Below, piece after piece: positions 16,295 to 24,355 of a DNA stretch of 55,800 nt; position 1 is the stretch's first letter, and the number at the start of each line of letters is the position of its first letter. The stretch is taken from positions 1-55,800 of IMG/VR virus record IMGVR_UViG_3300030618_000020; one strand, given 5' to 3'. A program made the translations under genes and the position numbers. The DNA is from a virus. Under the pieces are notes generated by a model that worked only from the letters and a program-made list of their open reading frames with translations, was not told the origin of the DNA and searched no databases.

Positions 16295-16473
16295 TTGCAT
16301 TCCTTTTCACTATCATCATTTTTGATTCCCGTCAAACAGAAAAATGCCAATAGGAACCACCATCCACTGTATCCCTTTTCAAACACTACAAAACCAGTTG
16401 AAAATATAACGGCAAAATTATAGATACAGATGATAAGAATCGTCAGTGCTTCACCAATTGAAACTTGTTTCAT
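16279..16473 (-). CDS. Small membrane protein, 64 aa
   Basis: MKQVSIGEALTILIICIYNFAVIF then WWFLLAFFCL indicate two membrane segments. The Lys/Cys tail (KECKCQKQ) is cytoplasmic or metal-binding. Unknown function. Confidence 0.6.
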   Translation of the reverse strand: MKQVSIGEALTILIICIYNFAVIFSTGFVVFEKGYSGWWFLLAFFCLTGIKNDDSEKECKCQKQ

Positions 16474-16892
16474 AGAGACCTCAAATATTTTTCAAAAGTT
16501 TTGTTACTCAAACAACTTTCTGATCTTTTTTCTCTAATCAGAGTAATAGCATCAGATGGAGTCATTCCATCTTGAATGAGGACTATTGCAGCAATGAATG
16601 CAGAGCGATTAATACCCATATGACAATGAATTAAAATTGGTTTATGAATTCTAACCGAACTAATCCAATCAACAATTACACCAATCTGAGTAAGGTCTGG
16701 TATTTTATCAGTGTCAGCAAAGTAGCTTTTCAATGTGGTGACATCTGAATTAAAACGATACGATTCTCTAATAAGAGATACCACATAACCAAACTTTTCT
16801 GGTAGATTGGAGTCAGACCATCCACCGATGTACAAATTGTGTGCAATTTCGGTTATTAAATCCATCGGTTTGATTAAGTAAATTTCGCTCAT
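16470..16892 (-). CDS. Dual-specificity/tyrosine phosphatase-like protein, 140 aa
   Basis: The signature ILIHCHMGINRSAFIAA is the C-x5-R P-loop of cysteine phosphatases (Cys-x-x-Gly-x-x-Arg-Ser). An upstream aspartate region (FADTDKIPD) could supply the general acid. It is paralogous to the next gene upstream (16889-17422): both share NLYIGG/NLYSGG, HCxxGxNRS, RSExCLSNxTFEKYL. Probably acts on phosphoproteins, but RNA or inositol substrates are possible. Confidence 0.8.
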   Translation of the reverse strand: MSEIYLIKPMDLITEIAHNLYIGGWSDSNLPEKFGYVVSLIRESYRFNSDVTTLKSYFADTDKIPDLTQIGVIVDWISSVRIHKPILIHCHMGINRSAFIAAIVLIQDGMTPSDAITLIREKRSESCLSNKTFEKYLRSL

Positions 16893-17422
16893 GAACTCAA
16901 TAGATACTTTTCAAAAGTCGCATTACTCAAACAGACTTCACTACGCTGAGAGCGAAGCAGGTTAATAGCTTCGTTTGCAGTCATACCATCCTTCATGAGA
17001 GCTAGACAAACAATCAACCCGGAACGATTCAGACCCGCCTGACAATGGACGAGTGTTGGTGCGATTTTGCTGACAGCAGCCACATAATCAGCTAGAGCAT
17101 GAAGCTGGATCAGGTTAGGCATCGCTGCTGCATCGTAAAGCCAATTGTAAGAGACATTGACATTGTTGTTCTTGGAAGAAACTTTGTACTTTTCCCAAGG
17201 ATAGGCCGACACAACAAACTTAATGATATCAGGTAGTTGCGCTCCATCTTTACAACCACCCGAATACAAATTTCCCTTGATGTGAGAAATCAGAGGAATA
17301 GGTTCGATTCTTCGTCCGGTATGGGTATATCCCTCAATTCTGTGATGTTCAAGATCAGCAAAAAGTGGTTGATTGTCTTTTAGTGCTTGCATTCGATTAT
17401 TCTCTTCTTCAGTGCGTTTCAT
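16889..17422 (-). CDS. Dual-specificity/tyrosine phosphatase-like protein, 177 aa
   Basis: The active-site loop is LVHCQAGLNRSGLIVCL. It has a ~45-residue N-terminal extension relative to its tandem paralog 16470-16892. The genes overlap by 4 bp (ATGA), so they are expressed together. Keeping both copies with intact active sites suggests different substrates. Confidence 0.8.
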   Translation of the reverse strand: MKRTEEENNRMQALKDNQPLFADLEHHRIEGYTHTGRRIEPIPLISHIKGNLYSGGCKDGAQLPDIIKFVVSAYPWEKYKVSSKNNNVNVSYNWLYDAAAMPNLIQLHALADYVAAVSKIAPTLVHCQAGLNRSGLIVCLALMKDGMTANEAINLLRSQRSEVCLSNATFEKYLLSS

Positions 17423-17769
17423 ATATCTGTCTTGTTTGTAACTAGTGGCAACTCAATCTGACCACCTTCGTATGTGCCATCAGGATGATGGATTTTAACA
17501 TCACAATAAATTATAGGTTCCTTTGGCGTTCCATCTATACCACAGACATAATAGCTTAAATCCTTTCTGAATGGAAGTTTTATGGTTCCAATATCACCAT
17601 GCGGCCAAATGAAATCAACAAATGTTGTTTCCTTTACACCATAGCTTAGATCAAGATCGAGTGGACCAAGATGATCTTTTGGTAGAAAACACATGATCGA
17701 AACTGCAATTATTACAACTATAGCAAAAATAGCACTAAATTTCATCGCATTCTTTTCTTCTGTTGTCAT
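17419..17769 (-). CDS. Membrane-anchored hypothetical protein, 116 aa
   Basis: One N-terminal transmembrane helix (AIFAIVVIIAVSIMCF, about residues 13-28) and a ~85-residue exported domain with two cysteines (YVCGID, IYCDVK). ATG 17769 with GGG upstream is preferred. Unknown function. Confidence 0.65.
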   Translation of the reverse strand: MTTEEKNAMKFSAIFAIVVIIAVSIMCFLPKDHLGPLDLDLSYGVKETTFVDFIWPHGDIGTIKLPFRKDLSYYVCGIDGTPKEPIIYCDVKIHHPDGTYEGGQIELPLVTNKTDI

Positions 17770-17777
17770 GTTCATCC

Positions 17778-18338
17778 CTATTCAAAATATCTGAGCATCC
17801 AAAGGTCTCGAATACAATCATCTACAGGATCGTGTTCTTTTAAACCATCTGGCATTAGTGGAATTGTATCACAATACCCATTGTCTGATCCGGTGAGTAT
17901 ATCGACGGCTGTTCTTACATCTCTCTTACGATGGTATGGATAGAGTTCTGGTAGTCCGAGTTCAAAAGCAATATCAGACAGAACAGAAGATTCAAGATCA
18001 CCACGACACCAATACACAGCCTTATTAGGCGTCATACAGTTCAATTTGATGAACTGTTGGATGGCCTTGTATCCATCAACTAAAGAAACGTCTGACGGGC
18101 TTGGTAGAAGCTGAGAGCGTTGTACTTCAATCGACTGGTTGCGCCACCAATTCAATGTATCGGATGAGATATGTCTATTGGTCTGAGAATTTGATTTGAA
18201 TTTTACAAAGAGACTTCTTTCTTTTAAATCTTCTGCTGTAAAATCTTTGGATAGATCGACAGCAATAATTCCACAAGATAGAACTACAGCATTAGGTCTT
18301 AGTGAGAGTGTTTCTAGATCAAGGATGAAATCATTCAT
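17778..18338 (-). CDS. DnaQ-like 3'-5' exonuclease (DEDD family)
   Basis: It begins MNDFILDLETLSLRPNAVVL, giving ExoI (D-x-E). Later, WCRGDLESSVL supplies the ExoII aspartate and HDPVDDCIRDLW the ExoIII histidine/aspartate. The 186-residue length fits phage DexA/RNase T-like exonucleases, so it could degrade host DNA or process RNA. Confidence 0.8.
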   Translation of the reverse strand: MNDFILDLETLSLRPNAVVLSCGIIAVDLSKDFTAEDLKERSLFVKFKSNSQTNRHISSDTLNWWRNQSIEVQRSQLLPSPSDVSLVDGYKAIQQFIKLNCMTPNKAVYWCRGDLESSVLSDIAFELGLPELYPYHRKRDVRTAVDILTGSDNGYCDTIPLMPDGLKEHDPVDDCIRDLWMLRYFE

Positions 18339-18371
18339 TTTAGGTTCGCATAATGTGGTGTATATTGATAT

Positions 18372-18566
18372 TTAAAGCACATTTCCATCGGGAATGACGA
18401 GTGTTTTAAACCTCAGTAGATAGAGATGCGACTTGAAATATGCGTTCAATTCTGCGTCAGTGAAAATGACATGTGCTGTCGGTGAATATTTATTTCTGAA
18501 ATCCAGACACTGAGCATAGTTCATCTTGGAAATTGATTCTTTCATTTCAGCAGTGATATCGTTCAT
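18372..18566 (-). CDS. Hypothetical protein, 64 aa
   Basis: Not recognised. Starts MNDITAEMKESISKMNY; start overlaps the upstream stop by 4 bp. Confidence 0.6.
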   Translation of the reverse strand: MNDITAEMKESISKMNYAQCLDFRNKYSPTAHVIFTDAELNAYFKSHLYLLRFKTLVIPDGNVL

Positions 18567-18925
18567 GACGCTAGACGAAATTTTGAGAGATGGAGAAGCA
18601 TAGATTTATTGTTGGTAGATTCTGGTGTGGTTTCATTTGGATCAAGAATAAAACCAACAGCTGTAATTTGACCACCATTACATTCTTTAGATTCAGTAAA
18701 ATGTTTGGTTGGAATTTCAGTTCCTTCTACTGCATACTTATTCAACCTAGCACATACATGAATGGATGTCTTCAGATCATCTTGTGGTTGTGATTTTCCA
18801 GTTTCCAATAGGATGATATGCATGTCCTTTTCGGCTGCAGCCCACCCTTGAACGACATGAGCAGCCTGAACAGCACGATTGGCTGGTGCAAGCCATGAAT
18901 GGACTAGGATATAAATTTTGTTCAT
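18563..18925 (-). CDS. Peptidyl-tRNA hydrolase 2-like protein
   Basis: The start KIYILVHSWLAPANRAVQAAH fits the Pth2 fold pattern (hydrophobic strand, then x-G/A-x-x-A-x-Q-A-x-H-A helix) found in bacterial and phage Pth2-like proteins. The middle (TSIHVCARLN...GFILDPNET) fits the remaining strands. If active it would release peptides from peptidyl-tRNA. The active lysine typical of true Pth2 is not evident, so the function is tentative. Confidence 0.5.
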   Translation of the reverse strand: MNKIYILVHSWLAPANRAVQAAHVVQGWAAAEKDMHIILLETGKSQPQDDLKTSIHVCARLNKYAVEGTEIPTKHFTESKECNGGQITAVGFILDPNETTPESTNNKSMLLHLSKFRLAS

Positions 18926-19164
18926 GTGAGTTTGTTTACTTCTTTCTCAATTTCAGAAATTACATAAGAGAAAAATTCTGTTGGAGTGGTCTCATAAAAG
19001 TTCAGATAATTTCCACACAATCCATTGAACTGGGTAAATGTTCTCTTTGTTACGTTTTTCCCAACATTCCTTCTAACATCACCATCGCCTAATTCAGGAT
19101 AGTAGTGTAACATATCATATACTATTATCCTGACTGATTCTGGTGTAAACAATCTAGTTTTCAT
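18922..19164 (-). CDS. Hypothetical protein, 80 aa
   Basis: Not recognised. Starts MKTRLFTPESVRIIVYDML, a helical protein. Its ATG directly follows the nadV stop codon (2 bp overlap). Confidence 0.6.
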   Translation of the reverse strand: MKTRLFTPESVRIIVYDMLHYYPELGDGDVRRNVGKNVTKRTFTQFNGLCGNYLNFYETTPTEFFSYVISEIEKEVNKLT

Positions 19165-19165
19165 A

Positions 19166-20563
19166 TTAGATTTGTGAAGCAACAAGAGAGCGAATCTGCA
19201 TCAGACTTTGATCAACCAACAGGCGACCATTTTCAAACACAGTCTGCATCATGTAATCACCGCCTTCCAGAGGCTTAGATAGATCGTGAACAACCAGCTT
19301 ACCATCAGTGGTCCACATCCTCACAGTCTCGATTCTACCGCGCTTGGAACGCTTTCCTAAATCAGTGATAGGGTCTTTATAGACATCAACCCATTCACCA
19401 TTGATCTTGGCTGCAGAACATTTCATGGCAAACTTCATGGTGTCACGATTGAGCTTCTGAAGCATTCCACCACCAGAACCAAATGCAATGTTATCAGCAC
19501 TAAACCCCCAATCACTCAACTCCCAAAGAATCTCATCAACGATGGTATGACCATCAATTCCATCACCCTGAATCAGACGAACGTTGTTGAAGACTTTGTA
19601 GCCTTTGGCATTGATAGTAGAGCCAAACTTTTCATCAATAATATTTGCGAGCTTCAAAATTGTGGGGACAATCTCACCAGAATCTGGACGAATGACAAGC
19701 GTTCCACCAGCTGCAATCACTTCATCCTTGAGAACACCACCCCACCCGTTTCTGGTTGCATTGAAAACATCGAACGAATCAGAGACACAAGCATAAATTT
19801 TCCCGTCTCCGCCAAACAATTTGATCATATTTCGATAGGCATCAAACTCTCGTTCCTTCCCCCATGACGTGATGGTGCTATGTTCGGAAGCTGGAATACT
19901 GAAACCAGCCATTTCTTCACCATAATATTTGTAGGCACCAAGAAGAGCAGACATTGTGTCAGTTCCCTTAAATCCGGTTGCCAAATGAGCAAGTCCACCG
20001 ACTTCAGCACTTTCTTCAGAAGAAACACCTCTTGCACCAAAATCATGCAATTTAAAGTCAAGACCAGAAACATCACCAGTCTGTTCAAGATAACGTTTGA
20101 TAACCTTTCGGATTTCCATGGACTTTGTTGCGACGGTTGTTGGATACCAAACACCACGAAGAATCGCAGTCTCGGCAAATGATGTCAGCCAATAACACTT
20201 TGGGTCAGTGTTGACAATAGTAACCAAAGGAAGTCCAACAGGAAGAACAGACCCTTCTGGAACCGCCTTGATGAGAAGAGGAAGCTTACCACCATGTTCC
20301 TTGAGGATGTACATCCATCCATCACCATTGAATGGTACACCATGGGCCTTGCACACAATCTGCGCTTCCACAATGTCTGAAATTGTGATCGGCTTGGTCA
20401 GATACTTCTTGATGAACATTTGAAGACCAAAGAACAGAGAATGAGGATATTCTCCACCACGAGATTCGATATAGCTATAGACATACTCAGTTCCGGGTGG
20501 GTACTGAAGCCACTGGCTGTGTTTGTAACTATCTGTATTCAGTAAGAAATTTGTCTGTGTCAT
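19166..20563 (-). CDS. nadV: Nicotinamide phosphoribosyltransferase
   Basis: 465 residues. Features of the NAMPT family: TDSYKHSQWLQYPPGTEYVYSY at the N-terminus, LHDFGARGVSS (phosphoribosyltransferase core), FSIPASEHSTITSWG, RPDSGEIVPT (PRPP/nicotinamide site) and GDGIDGHT. It makes NMN from nicotinamide and PRPP. With the NadM-Nudix protein downstream of its own leader it forms the two-step NAD+ salvage route described in vibriophage KVP40 and as NARP2 in anti-defence work. Its leader carries tandem hairpins. Confidence 0.95.
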   Translation of the reverse strand: MTQTNFLLNTDSYKHSQWLQYPPGTEYVYSYIESRGGEYPHSLFFGLQMFIKKYLTKPITISDIVEAQIVCKAHGVPFNGDGWMYILKEHGGKLPLLIKAVPEGSVLPVGLPLVTIVNTDPKCYWLTSFAETAILRGVWYPTTVATKSMEIRKVIKRYLEQTGDVSGLDFKLHDFGARGVSSEESAEVGGLAHLATGFKGTDTMSALLGAYKYYGEEMAGFSIPASEHSTITSWGKEREFDAYRNMIKLFGGDGKIYACVSDSFDVFNATRNGWGGVLKDEVIAAGGTLVIRPDSGEIVPTILKLANIIDEKFGSTINAKGYKVFNNVRLIQGDGIDGHTIVDEILWELSDWGFSADNIAFGSGGGMLQKLNRDTMKFAMKCSAAKINGEWVDVYKDPITDLGKRSKRGRIETVRMWTTDGKLVVHDLSKPLEGGDYMMQTVFENGRLLVDQSLMQIRSLVASQI

Positions 20564-20608
20564 GAGTCTATCTCCATTTTAAAATTAAAAGTGCAGTCTA
20601 TCCGCACT
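20564..20608 (-). promoter_or_regulatory. Tandem-hairpin leader of nadV (GGATAGACT loop)
   Basis: Hairpin 1 (20590-20608): AGTGC-GGATAGACT-GCACT. Hairpin 2 (20564-20574): GAG-ATAGA-CTC, which pairs part of the GGAG ribosome site right at the ATG. The natV-like gene at 20975-22048 has the same loop with a different, complementary stem. Confidence 0.65.
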
Positions 20609-20626
20609 GTAAGTTTACATCAAAGG

Positions 20627-20971
20627 TTAGTTATATGTCAAATGTGGGTCAGCTACTCTATCGCCATCAACATAAAAGTTTTCATTCATTTCATGCAGAA
20701 CTGCATCCTTGATAGCTTTGTAAGCAAGCCTTAAAATTTCGTATGTGCCTTTATCGGTATCAATTAGATGCCATCTGCAACGTTGTTCTTCCAATATTCC
20801 AGTGTTTGCGTCAGGCGCTTTAAAAACTACCTGAAGAAAATACATATACCTCTTTTCGAGTGTTTTATCCTGCCATGAACGAGGTTCAAGTTTTTCATGG
20901 TGAACACGGAATTCCCAGTCAAGATATTTGACTCTTTTGAGAATGGCTTCGATTTGTGGTTTGGATAACAT
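20627..20971 (-). CDS. Hypothetical protein, 114 aa
   Basis: Not recognised. It lies between the two NAD genes and starts 3 bp below the NadM gene stop, so it is co-transcribed with it. Contains WEFRVHHEKLEPRSWQ and a C-terminal DGDRVADPHLTY. Confidence 0.65.
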   Translation of the reverse strand: MLSKPQIEAILKRVKYLDWEFRVHHEKLEPRSWQDKTLEKRYMYFLQVVFKAPDANTGILEEQRCRWHLIDTDKGTYEILRLAYKAIKDAVLHEMNENFYVDGDRVADPHLTYN

Positions 20972-20974
20972 GGC

Positions 20975-22048
20975 TTAAAATCCGTAACGTTCGGCAATAG
21001 GAACCCAATAGTTCAAAATTGAAAAATGATCCTCAAATAGTTTGTCACTCATTGTATGTAATTTACTGATTGGAATCCATTTTGCTTTTTCAGCATCATC
21101 AGACCCACGAACCTTTGGAAGTTCGTGTTCATCATCCAGAATGATCAATCCAGTTGTGGTAATCGTTCGACCACGAAGAGACCTATTTGGATGATCAAAT
21201 GTCTTGGTTTCCCTAATCACTAGCTTATCTTCTCGGACCTTGATTCTGGTCTCTTCCAGAAGCTCTCTAAGGATGCCATTGTTGATTCGCTCATCAACGT
21301 TCAGGAAACCTCCCGGAAGGGCTAGAAGTCCCTTTCCGGGACTCGCACGACGCTTTACGACAAGGAAATGAGACTTACAGAACACAACAGCATCCACAGT
21401 CTGGAAAATTGGTGGATAAGGAAGCCCGATATAAGGCTTTTTGTAGTTTACGTTCTGCTCATATTCCTCACGCAGTGCAACATACTCATCCGTCTTGACA
21501 AACTTCATCAAGAAGTTAAATACATGCTTCGGAACATTCCATGCGTAATATTCATCATCTTTTAGGGTGAACAACTGTTCACGAATTGTTGTGGCATCCA
21601 AAGGATGTTCAGAATTGGCTTCGACATAGTCATACTGTGGAAATTTATCCAAATACCAGCTGGAAGCATCCTTGTGATACCCGACGATCACAACGTCTTT
21701 GGTAAAAGTTCTGACATGCAAAGGGTGTGGGTCGTTTTCATCAATATCAGAAATTGCTTCATCAACATTATAGGAAACCTCAGAAATCCACTGAGAGTCG
21801 TTATACATGTAGTCAGTCACACCATAGGTATAGACATTTTCGAACATGTTCTTGACAGTTTCATAGAGCATGGCTTCACGCTCTTCAAATGTGAATGGGT
21901 TCTTGATGTTTCGAGCAATGTAAGAAGAACCAACAATGATGACGATGTTGTCAGCAAGTTCGGCTGCTTTTCTGAAGAGTGAGAGGTGCCCCTGATGGTG
22001 GGGCTGGAATCTCCCGATTACAACGGCTGTCTTATATTGTTTTTGCAT
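20975..22048 (-). CDS. natV: Bifunctional NMN adenylyltransferase / Nudix hydrolase (NadM-Nudix)
   Basis: 357 residues. The N-terminal NMNAT domain has VVIGRFQPHHQGHLSLF with the (H/T)xGH motif (HQGH) and a late DATTIREQLF (I-S/T-x-T/S-x-x-R-like). The C-terminal domain carries a full Nudix box, GGFLNVDERINN...RELLEETRI. The fusion is the same as in bacterial NadM-Nudix and KVP40 NatV. It makes NAD+ from NMN, while the Nudix half may clean ADP-ribose or NAD derivatives. Confidence 0.93.
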   Translation of the reverse strand: MQKQYKTAVVIGRFQPHHQGHLSLFRKAAELADNIVIIVGSSYIARNIKNPFTFEEREAMLYETVKNMFENVYTYGVTDYMYNDSQWISEVSYNVDEAISDIDENDPHPLHVRTFTKDVVIVGYHKDASSWYLDKFPQYDYVEANSEHPLDATTIREQLFTLKDDEYYAWNVPKHVFNFLMKFVKTDEYVALREEYEQNVNYKKPYIGLPYPPIFQTVDAVVFCKSHFLVVKRRASPGKGLLALPGGFLNVDERINNGILRELLEETRIKVREDKLVIRETKTFDHPNRSLRGRTITTTGLIILDDEHELPKVRGSDDAEKAKWIPISKLHTMSDKLFEDHFSILNYWVPIAERYGF

Positions 22049-22049
22049 T

Positions 22050-22098
22050 GGAGTATATCTCCGGCTAGTTTCATTTGAGAGACAGTCTATCCGTCTCT
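22050..22098 (-). promoter_or_regulatory. Tandem-hairpin leader of natV (GGATAGACT loop)
   Basis: Hairpin 1 (22078-22098): AGAGAC-GGATAGACT-GTCTCT. Hairpin 2 (22050-22062): GGAG-ATATA-CTCC, which pairs the whole ribosome site 1 base before the ATG. Upstream sequence TCTAAATA resembles a degenerate late promoter. Confidence 0.7.
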
Positions 22099-22114
22099 GT
22101 TGTGTATTTAGACT

Positions 22115-22492
22115 TTATTGATCAACACCATGAATTTTCAAGGTATGACTGATAGAAGGAAGAGCAATCTTTTTTGCCATAATGAGGTCGTTGCGGCGTC
22201 CAGAAGCCAATAGACGAAGAACCTTGATCTTTCGCCCAATCATTTTTTGTTTAGTATCAATTTCCTCACCAATCGGTCCATGACCATGACTAAGCCATGC
22301 ACGACCAGATATTAGTTCTGGTACACCAAGAAGAGATTCCAATTTTAATTGTTCAAATCTAATTGATTTTTTTTGAAAATTTTGTTCAACATAACCTGCG
22401 ATTTCAACACAAATATATCCCGAAAATGAAGTACCATTCTCCAAAATGTTTGCAATGTGTCGATACATCTTCCGACGTTCAGTCTTGTTCAT
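22115..22492 (-). CDS. Hypothetical protein, 125 aa
   Basis: Not recognised. Basic, starts MNKTERRKMYRHIANILE; start overlaps the upstream stop by 4 bp. Confidence 0.65.
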   Translation of the reverse strand: MNKTERRKMYRHIANILENGTSFSGYICVEIAGYVEQNFQKKSIRFEQLKLESLLGVPELISGRAWLSHGHGPIGEEIDTKQKMIGRKIKVLRLLASGRRNDLIMAKKIALPSISHTLKIHGVDQ

Positions 22493-22704
22493 GACGCTGC
22501 AGTCCCTTCTTTGATGTGACGATCATCGAATGTTTCCATCCAATAGATTAAAATAACTGTTGCATCCTTTGCAGAAAGTCCGAACGCACGTTTGAGATAT
22601 GGTGCTGCACCAAACATATTGGTCACACCAGATTCTATCAGCTTGTCCAGATAGACCAGATGTTCTTTGGTAGTGTTTACCGGCATAATAGCTGTGTTGC
22701 TCAT
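22489..22704 (-). CDS. Hypothetical protein, 71 aa
   Basis: Not recognised. A helical protein (AAPYLKRAFGLSAKDATVILIYWM). It begins immediately after the phosphoesterase gene stop. Confidence 0.6.
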   Translation of the reverse strand: MSNTAIMPVNTTKEHLVYLDKLIESGVTNMFGAAPYLKRAFGLSAKDATVILIYWMETFDDRHIKEGTAAS

Positions 22705-23274
22705 TTAGCGTTCCTCGTGATGATCGACGTAAGTGACTTCTTGCTTGTCCATGAATCGCTTGACTTCTGAAAATGAGAACGGTCTGTATTCAGCTTGACC
22801 TGTGATCCACGGAGAATCGGAACCTACATCAACAGACTTTCCATGGGGTGCTAGACTACCATGAGAATGACCAAAAAGCAACCAAGCAGAATGGTGAGAT
22901 TTGTTCCACACACGACAACCGAAGTGAAATAGGTTGATATGTTGACCTTCGACTTTGATTTCCTTGTAGTAATCCATGGACTTGAAATAACCTTTAGCCA
23001 AGAGCATTTCCTTGTTTCGAATCAGTTCACGATCATGATTCCCTAGAGTGAGATGAATGTTACCATTCAGTCTCTTTAAAATCTTGACAGTATCATCAAT
23101 TTTACCAAATGAAAAATCTCCAAGATTATAAACAGTATCATTAGGTTGAACGATAGCATTCCACTTTTGAATCATCTGGTAGTGCATGTCTTCAACGTCC
23201 ACAAATGGACGTTTAGAATATTCAATTATTCGGTTGTGGTAGAAATGGTTGTCACTAGTAAAAAATATTTTCAT
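22705..23274 (-). CDS. Metallophosphoesterase (calcineurin-like), 189 aa
   Basis: Metal motifs in order: FFTSDNHFYH (D-x-H-like, DNH), LGDFSFG (GD), LGNHDREL (GNHD), LFHFGC and LLFGHSHG (GHxH). It matches the compact bacterial/phage phosphoesterase group. Substrate unknown; ADP-ribose 1''-phosphate or nucleoside phosphates are possible given the NAD genes next door, but that is speculation. Confidence 0.85.
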   Translation of the reverse strand: MKIFFTSDNHFYHNRIIEYSKRPFVDVEDMHYQMIQKWNAIVQPNDTVYNLGDFSFGKIDDTVKILKRLNGNIHLTLGNHDRELIRNKEMLLAKGYFKSMDYYKEIKVEGQHINLFHFGCRVWNKSHHSAWLLFGHSHGSLAPHGKSVDVGSDSPWITGQAEYRPFSFSEVKRFMDKQEVTYVDHHEER

Positions 23275-23348
23275 TGAATTGTCCGTATTATCATCTTATG
23301 TGTAGTGTACCATGATAAATAGAAATATACAAGTCATGATAGGTGGTT

Positions 23349-24140
23349 ATGGACACTTCAACTACATACATTATAGAAAACTGTAATAATTTAACGGCAA
23401 CAGAGTTAGCGTCTCATTTGAAGCGTGATGTTAGCTCTATACGAAACACATTAAAAAGATTAAATATTTCAGCAAAGAAACATAAATTCAACAATATCGA
23501 AATTTTGTTAGACCAGACAAACGTGTCTGCTTATTGGATCGGATTTTTATTAGCGGATGGATGGGTAAGTGGTAATACTTCCATTGCATTAGAATTAGGT
23601 AGTAAGGATAAGGAACATATTGAAAAATATGCAAAATATGTTGGTGCAAAAGTTGGTAAATACGTTAGAAACACAAATTTTAAGAAAAATTATACATACT
23701 TTAACGTAACAACAAGAAATTGTGAAGTCGTTCCAAAAATATGTTCTAAGTATGATATCAATGAACGAAAAACCACTAATCCACCAAAACTATCATTGTA
23801 TAACATAACAGATGATCAATGGATTAGTTTATTCATTGGATTTGTAGATGGGGATGGTTGTATTTATCGAACAAAGACTGGATATAATAAAATAAATATA
23901 CAGATTCATCCATCTTGGAAAAATAACTTAGAATTTTTAAATAAGCGGATTCATGATATTTTAAATCAATCATCTAGGGCCAAAGTGTTAAATATTAACA
24001 ATGGAACAGTTGCATTGTGTATATCAAAAGAAAGTACAATTCAATGTTTATTAGAATGTGTGCAGAGGTATAATCTACCGATTCTGACTAGAAAATGGTC
24101 AAAAATAACACCATCTTTATACATTCCTCCTACCCATTAA
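23349..24140 (+). CDS. LAGLIDADG homing endonuclease with N-terminal HTH
   Basis: Two LAGLIDADG helices: AYWIGFLLADGWVSG (about residue 65) and LFIGFVDGDGCIYR (about residue 160), each ending in the catalytic acidic residue. The N-terminal ~50 residues (LTATELASHLKRDVSSIRNTLKRL) form an HTH. Free-standing on the plus strand; its TAA overlaps the convergent gene's TAA in TTAA. It lacks the late-promoter cassette of the other plus-strand endonucleases. ATG 23349 (AGGTGGTT upstream) is preferred over GTG 23343. Confidence 0.9.
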   Translation: MDTSTTYIIENCNNLTATELASHLKRDVSSIRNTLKRLNISAKKHKFNNIEILLDQTNVSAYWIGFLLADGWVSGNTSIALELGSKDKEHIEKYAKYVGAKVGKYVRNTNFKKNYTYFNVTTRNCEVVPKICSKYDINERKTTNPPKLSLYNITDDQWISLFIGFVDGDGCIYRTKTGYNKINIQIHPSWKNNLEFLNKRIHDILNQSSRAKVLNINNGTVALCISKESTIQCLLECVQRYNLPILTRKWSKITPSLYIPPTH

Positions 24141-24331
24141 CCCCACCCAATCCTCTTCGAAGCTGCAACAGCAGCGGTTTCATTCGCATTCCTCAATGAA
24201 AACATCCTGTCTGAGTAATACTTTCCAGACTCACCTTGAAAAATTGAATCAGTCATTTCGGAAAATCTCCAGCGCCTGAGAAGTGTCTCATAGTCTGCTG
24301 AATCAATCCAAGCTTTTTCTGTATCTGTCAT
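24137..24331 (-). CDS. Hypothetical protein, 64 aa
   Basis: Not recognised. Starts MTDTEKAWIDSADYETLLRRWR; ends convergently on the LAGLIDADG gene. Confidence 0.65.
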   Translation of the reverse strand: MTDTEKAWIDSADYETLLRRWRFSEMTDSIFQGESGKYYSDRMFSLRNANETAAVAASKRIGWG

Positions 24332-24355
24332 AAATTTTCTCCAGAACTACAAAAT

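Noticed and set aside
20564-22098. Known NAD+ or preQ1 riboswitch
   Set aside because: The leaders lack the conserved patterns I know for these classes; only the two short hairpins are evident.
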